15,070 nt of DNA from Mailhella massiliensis (GTDB taxonomy: Bacteria; Desulfobacterota; Desulfovibrionia; Desulfovibrionales; Desulfovibrionaceae). The number at the start of each line of letters is the position of its first letter. The stretch's first letter is position 1. Location: positions 1-15,070 of the forward strand of contig NZ_DYZA01000194.1 in NCBI RefSeq assembly GCF_020741395.1, written 5' to 3'. The translations under genes were made by a program, and so were the position numbers. The notes below the pieces were generated by a model, which had not been told where the DNA came from, did not search any database, and saw only the letters and a list, made by a program, of their open reading frames with translations. Shown here in pieces: positions 8,203 to 15,030 of the stretch.

Positions 8203-8261
8203 CTCTGTTGTTTTTCCTCCCGCCGCACGCCCGCACGGAGCCCACGCGGCGCGGCCCGATG

Positions 8262-10949
8262 CTAGAAGGCCTGACCCATGGAGAACTCAAAGCGGCCGCT
8301 GTGCCGGCGGGTACCGTCGGAGTTCTTGGAAAGCGGGTAGCCGTAGGCAAAGCGCAGATCGCCCATGGGGGAGCGCCAGCGAAGCTCCACGCCCGCAGAG
8401 GAATACACCTTGTCGAACACGCTGGAGCACTGGTCGCTGTCGACGTTGAAGCCTATGTCGTAGAAGGGCACTACGGCGAGGCCGAGCTCCTTCTTGAGCA
8501 CCCAGATGTATTCGATGTTGGCAAAGCCCATGCGGTCGGAACCGATGGTTTCACCGGTCTCCGGGTCGCGAGGGGAGATATCGTCGTAGGAATAGCCGCG
8601 TATGCTGCGGATACCGCCTATCCAGAAGCGCTCGAACACGGGCACGGGCTTGTCGCCGTCGACCTTGTACACCGCGCCGGCCCTGCCGCGCACATGCAGG
8701 ATGTTGGTATCGTTCAGCCCGTAGTAGAAGCCCGCTTCCACGATGGGCTTGAAGAAGCTGTCGTCGCCGCCGGTCCAGGGGCCGCCGTACTGCATGCTGA
8801 AGGATACGCGCGTACCTTCGGTGGGGAAGGTGGAGTGGTTGGTGGTGTCGCGGGAGACGCCCATGGACACGGTGCTCGCCCAGTGCCTGCCCTTGTAGGC
8901 CTGAATGATCCTCGAGGCGTTGTCCGACATATGGTAGAGGTTGTAGTTCTCGAACTTGTAGCCGAAGTTCACGCTCGTGTATTCGCCGATGGGGTGGAAC
9001 AGGCCGAGCCTAACGCCCACGGAACGCTTGTAGAAATACGACCATTCCTCGTCGATGCCGTAGGGGCTCACGGAGAAGCCCCAGTAGGTGTCGAACAGGC
9101 GGGGGTTCACGAAGGAAGCTTCCAGGTACTGTTCCGTGGAGGAGGTGTAGCCGGAAAGGCCCAGGGTGTAGCCGCGGCCGAAGAGGTTGTTTTCCGTGAG
9201 GGAGGCCATGACGCCGAACTTGTCGTAGGTGGAGTAGCCGAAGCCGATGCTCACCACGCCGGTCTCGGTTTCCTTCACGCTCATCTTGAGGTCCACCTCG
9301 CCGGGCACGCCCGTGGGTATCACGGAGGGGTTCACCTCGCTGAAGTAGCGCGTCTTCTCCAGGCGCTGGGCGGAACGGCGCATCTTCGCGCCGCTGAACT
9401 GCTGGCCGTCGGCAAGGCGCATCTCACGCAGGATGACGTTGTCGCGGGTGCGGTGGTTGCCTTCCACCTCCACGCGGCGGATGTACTGCCTCTCGCCGGG
9501 CTTCACGGTGTAGACCACGTCCACCACGCCCTCCTCGGGACGGGGCTTCGGGTTCACGTTGATATCGGCGAAGGCGTAGCCGTAATCGCTGTAGAAGTCC
9601 GTGAGGGCCTTCACGTCGTTCTGCAGGACTTCAAGGTCGAAGTAATCCCCGGCGGCCTGATGCTCGTCCATGGAGATTTCCTGCATGATGCGTTCCTTCG
9701 TGTCGATGAGGTCGCCCTGAAGTATGACTTCGCCCACCTTGTAATGCACGCCCTCGCGCACGCGGAATACGACGCGGATGCCGTCTTCCTCATACTGCAC
9801 CTCGGGCGCGGCCACCTGGCCGTCCACATAGCCGTTCTTCATGAAGTAGCTGCGTATGGCCTGGGAATCGCGCTCCAGAAGGTCGTCCTTGAGCACGCCG
9901 GACCCCGTGAACCAGGAGAACATGCCCCGCTCCTTGAGGGAAAGGAAGTCCTTCACCTCGTCGGGGTCGATTTCCTTGAGGCCCTCAATGGCCACTTCCT
10001 TGATATAGAGCTTGTTGCCTTCCTTGACCTTCAGCACCAGTACTGCCGCGGAGCCGTCGCTTCTCGGCTGCACCGCGTAGGTGACTTCGGCCAGATAGAA
10101 GCCCTGCTTGTGGTAAAGGTCCGTCACCTTCTGCAGGTCCTCGGCAAGCACCTTTTCGTTGAGCACGGAATCGGTGTGCGTGGACATGGCTTCCGTGATA
10201 TCGCCGATGCTCACGGCCTCGGAGCCTTCCACCCGGACTTCCGCAATGCGCGGCTTCTCTTCCACGGTGAAGACCAGCGTCTGCCCGGCCGGGCCGGGAA
10301 CCACGTCGGCGCGCACGTCGTTGAAATAGCCGAGATCCCAGATGCTGCGCACGTCGTTGTCCACAGTTTCCTCGCTGAGAGGCTCGCCCTCGCGGGAGGC
10401 GACGCGCACGAGCACCCTGTCCTTGTCGATGAAGCGGAGCCCCTTCACGTCGATGCCGGCAAGGCCGCCGCGCACCGACTTTGCGGCCGAGCGCACGGGG
10501 GAGGCCGCGTCCAGGGAGGAGACCACCTGGCCCACCAGGCTGTTCACCACGGGATGAAGCTCAAGCAGGTTGGCCCCTTCCATGTGGAAGGACTGCGCGC
10601 CGCCGCCGGAAGCCGCCACCAGCTGCATGTCGAGGCTGAAGGCTTCGCCGAGCTGGTTCAGGCTGCCGTACACGGCATAGCCCGCCTTGGCCGAGCGGGC
10701 GCGGGCGCGGGCGGAGGATGCATCCATGGCCGTCGCCTTCCCCGAAGAAACGGGAATGGCCTTCACACCGTAATTTTCAAGCCCCTGACGCACCAGCGTG
10801 GGGATATCCCCGGCAAGCTGCTGCCCGGCGGAAGGAGCGTTGACGGCAAAGGGCAGCACCAGCACGCGGGTCTCGGCCGCCGACGCCTCGCCCGCCCACA
10901 CCAGAAGGCACAGGGCAAAGCATGCCAGACTAGAAAGAATGTTGCGCAT
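8262..10949 (-). CDS. bamA: BamA, outer-membrane protein assembly factor (Omp85 family)
   Basis: This is the core of the BAM complex, which inserts beta-barrel proteins into the outer membrane. The 895-residue precursor has a signal peptide (1-24, cleavage likely after ASA). Next comes an extra domain of about 135 residues (25-160) beginning TRVLVLPFAV and containing AGYAVYGSLNQLG, which looks like a TolB N-terminal fold. Five POTRA domains follow at about 165-560, then a 16-strand-type barrel to a C-terminal phenylalanine (GQAF), the usual barrel signal. The conserved loop-6 motif is present as SIRGYS (R784-G785-Y786). It is longer than E. coli BamA (810), and the N-terminal domain accounts for the difference. 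The start at 10949 overlaps the lolD end by 20 bp and has GGGAGAG just upstream. A terminator follows; no skp/ompH or lpxD is attached downstream within the window. Confidence 0.96.
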   Translation of the reverse strand: MRNILSSLACFALCLLVWAGEASAAETRVLVLPFAVNAPSAGQQLAGDIPTLVRQGLENYGVKAIPVSSGKATAMDASSARARARSAKAGYAVYGSLNQLGEAFSLDMQLVAASGGGAQSFHMEGANLLELHPVVNSLVGQVVSSLDAASPVRSAAKSVRGGLAGIDVKGLRFIDKDRVLVRVASREGEPLSEETVDNDVRSIWDLGYFNDVRADVVPGPAGQTLVFTVEEKPRIAEVRVEGSEAVSIGDITEAMSTHTDSVLNEKVLAEDLQKVTDLYHKQGFYLAEVTYAVQPRSDGSAAVLVLKVKEGNKLYIKEVAIEGLKEIDPDEVKDFLSLKERGMFSWFTGSGVLKDDLLERDSQAIRSYFMKNGYVDGQVAAPEVQYEEDGIRVVFRVREGVHYKVGEVILQGDLIDTKERIMQEISMDEHQAAGDYFDLEVLQNDVKALTDFYSDYGYAFADINVNPKPRPEEGVVDVVYTVKPGERQYIRRVEVEGNHRTRDNVILREMRLADGQQFSGAKMRRSAQRLEKTRYFSEVNPSVIPTGVPGEVDLKMSVKETETGVVSIGFGYSTYDKFGVMASLTENNLFGRGYTLGLSGYTSSTEQYLEASFVNPRLFDTYWGFSVSPYGIDEEWSYFYKRSVGVRLGLFHPIGEYTSVNFGYKFENYNLYHMSDNASRIIQAYKGRHWASTVSMGVSRDTTNHSTFPTEGTRVSFSMQYGGPWTGGDDSFFKPIVEAGFYYGLNDTNILHVRGRAGAVYKVDGDKPVPVFERFWIGGIRSIRGYSYDDISPRDPETGETIGSDRMGFANIEYIWVLKKELGLAVVPFYDIGFNVDSDQCSSVFDKVYSSAGVELRWRSPMGDLRFAYGYPLSKNSDGTRRHSGRFEFSMGQAF

Positions 10950-11646
10950 AAAGCTCTCCCGATCTCAGTTCAAGGCTGCGGTCCATATTCTCCGCAAGTT
11001 CCCGGTTATGCGTCACTATGATGAGAGTCATGCCCGTGTCGCGGTTCAGCTGCCGGAGCAGCTCCGTCACGCGGGCGCCCGTTTTTTCGTCGAGGTTGCC
11101 GGTGGGCTCGTCCGCAAGCAGCACCCGGGGCCGCAGGAGCGTGGCGCGGGCAATGGCCGCGCGCTGCCTCTCGCCGCCGGAAAGCGTGGCCACATGGTGG
11201 TTCAGCCTCTCCCCGAGGCCCACCTTCTCCAGGGCCTCGGCCGCAAGGGAAAGGGCCTTCGACCGGGGCATACCTGCAATGAAGGCCTGCATGGCCACGT
11301 TCTCCACAGTGGTGAATTCCGGCAGAAGGTGATGGAACTGGAACACGAAGCCCAGTTCCCTGTTGCGGAAATGCGCCGCCTCCCGGGGGGTGAGGGCGGA
11401 AAGGTCGCGCCCGTCGAAAAGCACGCGGCCGCCCGTGGCCCTGTCCAGCGTGCCCAGAATGTGCAGCAGCGTGGATTTGCCGCAGCCTGAAGAACCCACT
11501 ACGGCAAGAGCCTCCCCGGCGCGCACCTCAAAATTCACGTCGCGCAGTATGGTCAGTTCTCCGGCCGGGCTTTCCACAATCTTCTGGGCGTGCTCCACCA
11601 GATAGAGGGGAGCCTTGCCGGAGGAAGCATCCATGTCGTTACTCAT
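10930..11646 (-). CDS. lolD: LolD, ATPase of the lipoprotein-releasing ABC transporter
   Basis: This is the ATP-binding subunit of LolCDE, which extracts outer-membrane lipoproteins from the inner membrane and passes them to LolA. The 238-residue protein has Walker A GSSGCGKS (51-58), Q-loop Q103 in a run typical of LolD (FVFQFHHLLPEFT), signature LSGGERQ (155-161), Walker B LLADE (D179-E180) and switch histidine H213. The frame is open to 11709, but ATG 11646 gives the expected family length (E. coli LolD is 233), has GAGG upstream, and overlaps the lolC stop by 8 bp. A second ATG at 11634 has no ribosome-binding site. The 3' end overlaps bamA by 20 bp. The nearby permease makes LolD more likely than the related FtsE or MacB ATPases. 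Confidence 0.93.
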   Translation of the reverse strand: MSNDMDASSGKAPLYLVEHAQKIVESPAGELTILRDVNFEVRAGEALAVVGSSGCGKSTLLHILGTLDRATGGRVLFDGRDLSALTPREAAHFRNRELGFVFQFHHLLPEFTTVENVAMQAFIAGMPRSKALSLAAEALEKVGLGERLNHHVATLSGGERQRAAIARATLLRPRVLLADEPTGNLDEKTGARVTELLRQLNRDTGMTLIIVTHNRELAENMDRSLELRSGELYAQHSF

Positions 11647-12868
11647 AGCGAAGGGCCTCGGCAGGCACAAGGCGCGCGGCCTGCCTGGCAGGATAGATGG
11701 TGGCCACAAAACACATCAGCATGGACACTGCCCCGATGAGGAAGATATCCAGAGGCTCGATGATGACCGGAAGCGTGTCCATCATGTACACGCCCGGGGG
11801 AAGCTCGATGAACTGGTACTTCTTCAGAAGCAGCGCCAATGCGATTCCTAGCACATAACCTATGGCCGTGCCAACCGCCCCGATAATGGCTCCCTGAAGC
11901 ATGAAAATGCGCCTTATCCCCGCCGCCGTGGCCCCCATGGATATCAATATCGCGATATCCTTGGTTTTCTCCATGACGAGCATGACAAGGGAGGTGATGA
12001 TGGAAAAAGATCCCACCAAAATCACCATGAGAAGAACGATGAACATGCCGAACCGTTCGAGCTGAAGCGCGGCGAAAAGGTTGGCGTTCATGTCTATCCA
12101 GTTGCGGACGTAATAGGGAGGGCCGAGCCTTTCGGCCACGTCGTCGGCTATCTTCGCCGCGTCGTAGGGTTCCTTCACAAAGGCCTCAAGGCCGGAAACA
12201 TGGCCCTCGGGATAGCCCATGAGCTCCTGGGCGGCGGAAAGGGAAACATAGGCGAGGCGGCTGTCGAAATCGGACATGCCGGACTTGAAAATGCCCTCCA
12301 CGCGGAAGGAACGCAGCTTGGGCACAAAGCCCGCCGTGGTCTTCTGCCCCGCCGGGGACATGAGGTTCACGCGGCTGCCCACCTGAAGGCGGAAGCGCCG
12401 CGCAAGTTCCTGCCCCACCAGCATGCCCGCGGGCCCGCCCTCGCGGGAAAGGTTCTCAAGGCTCCCGCTTTCGAGGTGATGCAGCATGGGCATGGCCTCG
12501 GCCGCCTGCAAGGGATCTATGCCGCGCAGCACAAGGCCCGTGGCCCCCTGCGGCGTGGAGAGCAGCACCTCGGCGTAGAGGAAGGGCGTGGCGGACACGA
12601 CGCCCGGCGTCTCCCGCACCCTTTCAAGCGCCCCCGCCTCCTGCGTGAACATGCCCGGCCTTGTCGCCATGATCATGAGATGCGGGCTTGCGCCGAGTAT
12701 CTTCTCGCGCATCTCGGAGGTGACGCCGTTGTACACGCTCATGACGATGACGAGCGCGGCCACGCCTATGGCCACGCCCAGCACGGACATGAGGGATATG
12801 ATGGAAATGAACGTGCGCTTGCTCCTCGAGGTGAGGTAGCGCGACGCGATGAACAGCGGGTAGGACAT
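11639..12868 (-). CDS. lolC: LolC/LolE-family lipoprotein-releasing permease
   Basis: This is the membrane subunit partnering LolD. The 409-residue protein has the classic layout: an N-terminal helix (about 22-47, after SRSKRTF), a large periplasmic domain (about 48-270), then three helices near 274-298, 325-350 and 373-392, and the family C-terminus PARQAARLVPAEALRYE. The cytoplasmic coupling segment EKTKDIAILISMGAT after helix 2 is characteristic. Start: ATG 12868 with AAGGGG six bases upstream. Only one such permease is present, whereas E. coli has separate LolC and LolE. A single LolC/E (the arrangement sometimes called LolF) would pair with itself, unless a second copy lies elsewhere in the genome. 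The choice of symbol between lolC and lolE is therefore arbitrary. Confidence 0.92.
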   Translation of the reverse strand: MSYPLFIASRYLTSRSKRTFISIISLMSVLGVAIGVAALVIVMSVYNGVTSEMREKILGASPHLMIMATRPGMFTQEAGALERVRETPGVVSATPFLYAEVLLSTPQGATGLVLRGIDPLQAAEAMPMLHHLESGSLENLSREGGPAGMLVGQELARRFRLQVGSRVNLMSPAGQKTTAGFVPKLRSFRVEGIFKSGMSDFDSRLAYVSLSAAQELMGYPEGHVSGLEAFVKEPYDAAKIADDVAERLGPPYYVRNWIDMNANLFAALQLERFGMFIVLLMVILVGSFSIITSLVMLVMEKTKDIAILISMGATAAGIRRIFMLQGAIIGAVGTAIGYVLGIALALLLKKYQFIELPPGVYMMDTLPVIIEPLDIFLIGAVSMLMCFVATIYPARQAARLVPAEALRYE

Positions 12869-12884
12869 GCTTTTCCCCTTGGCA

Positions 12885-12904
12885 GGGCGGCCCGGAGGCC
12901 GCCC
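12885..12904 (-). repeat. Strong hairpin with a UCCG tetraloop between lysS and lolC
   Basis: On the minus strand, GGGCGGCC and GGCCGCCC form a perfect 8-bp stem closed by the loop TCCG with a C-G closing pair, a member of the exceptionally stable C(UNCG)G tetraloop class. It occupies most of the short lysS-lolC gap, and the lolC ribosome-binding site starts a few bases later. No T-tract follows, so it is not an intrinsic terminator. It may mark an mRNA processing or stabilising element that sets the lysS to lolC expression ratio. Confidence 0.7.
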
Positions 12905-12916
12905 GGGAAAGAAAGG

Positions 12917-14497
12917 CTACGCTTCCGGCCTGAGCAGCGGGAAGAGCAGCACCTCGCGGATGGAAGGCTCGTCGGTGAGCAGCATGGTCAGGCGGTCGAT
13001 GCCGATGCCCTCGCCCGCAGTGGGCGGCATGGCGTATTCCAGGGCGCGCAGATAGTCGTTGTCCAGGGGGCAGGCCTCGTCGTCGCCTGCGGCCTTGGCC
13101 TCCGCCTGGGCCTCGAAGCGCAGGCGCTGGTCCACGGGGTCGTTGAGCTCGGAGAAGGCGTTGCCGTATTCGCAGCCGCAGATGAAAATTTCAAAGCGGT
13201 CGGTGATCTCGGGGTTTGCGTCGTTCCTGCGGGCAAGGGGCGAAATCTCGGCGGGGTAGGCGTAGATGAAGGTGGGCTGCACGAGCTTCTCTTCCACGTC
13301 CAGGTCGAAAAGGCGCGACTGAAGCTTGCCGAGCCCCTCGCTTTCCATGAACTTTTCCCCGCGCGAACGCAAATAGGCGCGCACTGCCTCGATATCGTTA
13401 TAGAATTCCGGCCTGTGGCCGCCCACTTCCTCCAGGGCCTGATGGTAGCTCATGCGCTTCCAGCGCCCGGGGGTGAGGTCGATTTCCTGCCCCTGATAGG
13501 TGATGACCGTGCTCTTGCACACCGCAAAGGCGATGCGGGCGAAAAGCCGTTCCGTGAGGTCCATGAGGTCTTCGTAGGTGGCGTAGGCCCAGTAGAATTC
13601 GCAGGAGGTGAATTCGGGGTTGTGGCGCGTGTCTATGCCTTCGTTGCGGAAGCAGCGGTTGACCTCAAAGACCCTTTCCATGCCGCCCACGATGAGGCGC
13701 TTCAGATAGAGCTCGGGCGCGATGCGCAGGTACAGATCTATGTCGAGGGCGTTGTGATGGGTGACGAAGGGCTTGGCCGCCGCCCCGCCCGCAAGGGCGT
13801 GGAGCATGGGCGTCTCCACTTCCATGAAGCCGTATTCTTCCATGAAGCGGCGCAGTTCCCGCACGATGAGCGAGCGCTTGCGGAAAATCTCCCGGGCGCG
13901 GGGGTTCATCACAAGATCCACATAGCGCTGACGGTAGCGCGATTCCACGTCGGTCAGGCCGCTGTGCTTGTCCGGCAGGGCGCGGAAGGATTTGCTCAGA
14001 AGGCGCACGCTCTCGCAGCGCAGGGTGAGTTCCCCGGTCTTCGTGCGGAAAAGCCTGCCCTTCACGCCCACGATATCGCCCACGTCCAGCTTCCTGAACG
14101 CGGCAAAGGCCTCGTCCCCGAGCAGGCTCTTTTCCGCATAGCACTGGAGGCGGCCGGTGCGGTCCATGAGGTGGAAGAAGATCACCTTGCCGAAGGAGCG
14201 GGAAGACATCATGCGGCCGGCAAGCTCGAAGACGGTGTCCAGCGCGTCGAGCTCATCCTCTCCCAGGGCCTCGTATTCCGCATGCACGGGCCCGGCCTCG
14301 TGCTTTCTCCTGAAGTCGTTGGGATAAAGGGGAATGCCCGCGTCCATGAGGTCGCAGGCCTTGCCCACGCAGTTCTTCACAACTTCATTGAGTTCGCCGT
14401 GCTCGGCGAAATTCTCCAGCATGGGCATGAAATAGGCCGCATGTTCCGACTTCGTGGCAAGCTTGATGGGCTTGCGGGTTTTCTTCTGTGTGTCCAA
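12917..14497 (-). CDS. lysS: Lysyl-tRNA synthetase, class II
   Basis: The enzyme charges tRNA(Lys) with lysine in the cytoplasm. The 526-residue product has an N-terminal OB-fold anticodon-binding domain (about 88-168), then the class II core. Motif 1 is around 205-232 (MEVETPML), motif 2 is FRNEGIDTRHNPEFTSCEFY (283-302), and motif 3 is GEGIGIDRL with the family ending REVLLFPL (495-526). The proposed start is a TTG at 14497, chosen because GGAG (14505-14508) lies six bases upstream. The in-frame ATGs at 14428 and 14422 have no ribosome-binding site. The TTG start gives roughly 15-20 residues more than E. coli LysS before the conserved PNDFRR (59-64), including a Lys-rich beginning. The gap to lolC is 48 bases. 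Confidence 0.94.
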   Translation of the reverse strand: MDTQKKTRKPIKLATKSEHAAYFMPMLENFAEHGELNEVVKNCVGKACDLMDAGIPLYPNDFRRKHEAGPVHAEYEALGEDELDALDTVFELAGRMMSSRSFGKVIFFHLMDRTGRLQCYAEKSLLGDEAFAAFRKLDVGDIVGVKGRLFRTKTGELTLRCESVRLLSKSFRALPDKHSGLTDVESRYRQRYVDLVMNPRAREIFRKRSLIVRELRRFMEEYGFMEVETPMLHALAGGAAAKPFVTHHNALDIDLYLRIAPELYLKRLIVGGMERVFEVNRCFRNEGIDTRHNPEFTSCEFYWAYATYEDLMDLTERLFARIAFAVCKSTVITYQGQEIDLTPGRWKRMSYHQALEEVGGHRPEFYNDIEAVRAYLRSRGEKFMESEGLGKLQSRLFDLDVEEKLVQPTFIYAYPAEISPLARRNDANPEITDRFEIFICGCEYGNAFSELNDPVDQRLRFEAQAEAKAAGDDEACPLDNDYLRALEYAMPPTAGEGIGIDRLTMLLTDEPSIREVLLFPLLRPEA

Positions 14498-14515
14498 AAG
14501 GTACTCCGTTATTTG

Positions 14516-14536
14516 AAAGGCTGAGGCTCGGCCTTT
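14516..14536. promoter_or_regulatory. 21-bp near-perfect dyad beside the lysS ribosome-binding site
   Basis: On the + strand the arms AAAGGCTGAG (14516-14525) and CTCGGCCTTT (14527-14536) are complementary at 9 of 10 positions around a single central base. On the lysS mRNA this places a stem directly upstream of GGAG (14505-14508). On the + strand the one mismatch becomes a G-U wobble and the stem runs into TTTTT, so it looks more like an intrinsic terminator for antisense transcription. It could also be an operator. No function is proven. Confidence 0.55.
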
Positions 14537-14610
14537 TTCTGAAACGACGTCCGGAAGCTCCGCTCCGGCAGGGCACGACGAAAGACACGCTCGCGCGCCG
14601 TAAAAATATC

Positions 14611-14639
14611 TGCCTAGGCCAAATACTCACGGCCGTCAA
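14611..14639 (-). promoter_or_regulatory. Weak candidate promoter for lysS
   Basis: On the minus strand TTGACG (14639-14634, 5/6 to -35 consensus) is followed after 17 bases by TAGGCA (14616-14611), which matches -10 poorly. The adjoining CAGATATTTTTA is the only A/T-rich stretch near lysS and may hold the true -10. The general location is more credible than the exact hexamers. Confidence 0.3.
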
Positions 14640-14717
14640 GTCCGGCGTGGGCACGGGGCAAAGGAAGAACCCGGCATGCGGGGGGGGCATGCCCGCCGCA
14701 AAAGCCGGGGGCGCAAG

Positions 14718-14748
14718 AAAAAACCGCCCTGCCGGGGGGCGCAGGCGG
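14718..14748 (-). terminator. Terminator-like hairpin on the minus strand upstream of lysS
   Basis: Read on the minus strand, CCGCCTG and CAGGGCGG pair with one bulged G (14748-14724) and are followed by six T (14723-14718). It could end transcription of a gene lying to the right of the window or attenuate a long lysS leader. The stem is imperfect and the loop is GC-rich. Confidence 0.4.
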
Positions 14749-14970
14749 GGCGCAAAGACGGCGAGACGAACCCGGGCGCAGAAAAAGACGCCCTGCCCTC
14801 CCCCGCGCATGGCCCCACAGGCCGAAGGAAGGCGCGGGGCGCAAAAGGCTCCCGGGGCGGAGGGGATGCGGGCGCGGGATGCTCCCGGGCGAAGGGGCAA
14901 AAGCCGGGGCGCCGGGGAAAGGCCGGGAAAAAGGCGCGAAAAAAACGCAGGGAGCGCGGGGAGGCGCGCC

Positions 14971-15030
14971 TTGTGTCAACTCAAAAGCCTTTTACTTGAC
15001 ACAACGCCCGTTGTGCAAACTGCGGTTGCA
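14971..15030. promoter_or_regulatory. Two adjacent inverted repeats, operator-like
   Basis: TTGTGTCAA (14971-14979) and TTGACACAA (14996-15004) form a perfect 9-bp dyad with a 16-base spacer, which itself contains AAAAG-C-CTTTT. Eleven bases past it, TGCAA (15014-15018) and TTGCA (15026-15030) form a second dyad spaced by seven. TTGTG occurs at 14971 and again at 15011. On the minus strand a possible promoter TTGCAC-N18-TAAAAG (15018-14989) overlaps the first dyad. It stands out from the G-rich surroundings and is best read as a control region for lysS and/or a gene beyond the right edge. It resembles CRP/FNR-type sites only loosely, and the regulator is unknown. Confidence 0.55.

Larger units (their letters stand above)
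7504..8261. other. 758-base gene-free region between bamA and gph
   Basis: No credible gene is present; the frames open here are Arg/Pro/Gly-rich and change reading phase from one repeat unit to the next. From left to right the region holds: a 9-bp inverted repeat in the gph leader (7528-7554); a smaller GGGCGC/GCGCCC dyad (7623-7642) touching the repeat array; the 58-bp tandem array (7641-7889); an 8-bp inverted repeat CCGCGCCG/CGGCGCGG (7984-8010, 11-base loop); a CCCGGC/GCCGGG dyad (8099-8119); and the bamA terminator (8181-8202). Confidence 0.75.

Noticed and set aside
7938..11021. A 1027-codon open frame on the + strand opposite bamA
   Set aside because: It is His/Val/Ala/Gly-rich, with no recognisable domain, and antisense to bamA, which shows a signal peptide, POTRA domains, RGY motif and barrel. 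It is a composition artefact.
12200..14524. A 774-codon open frame on the + strand opposite lolC and lysS
   Set aside because: Same reasoning: it is His/Gly/Ala-rich shadow coding opposite genes with intact catalytic and membrane motifs.
14498..14980. A T-box or lysine riboswitch ahead of lysS
   Set aside because: I looked for the T-box antiterminator consensus (AGGGTGGNACCGCG type) on the minus strand and did not find it. The lysine riboswitch core was not recognisable either.
14676..14999. A small basic protein of 107 residues on the + strand upstream of lysS
   Set aside because: Lys/Arg/Gly low-complexity, no ribosome-binding site, and it runs through hairpins and the operator-like dyad. 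It is a product of the purine-rich strand.
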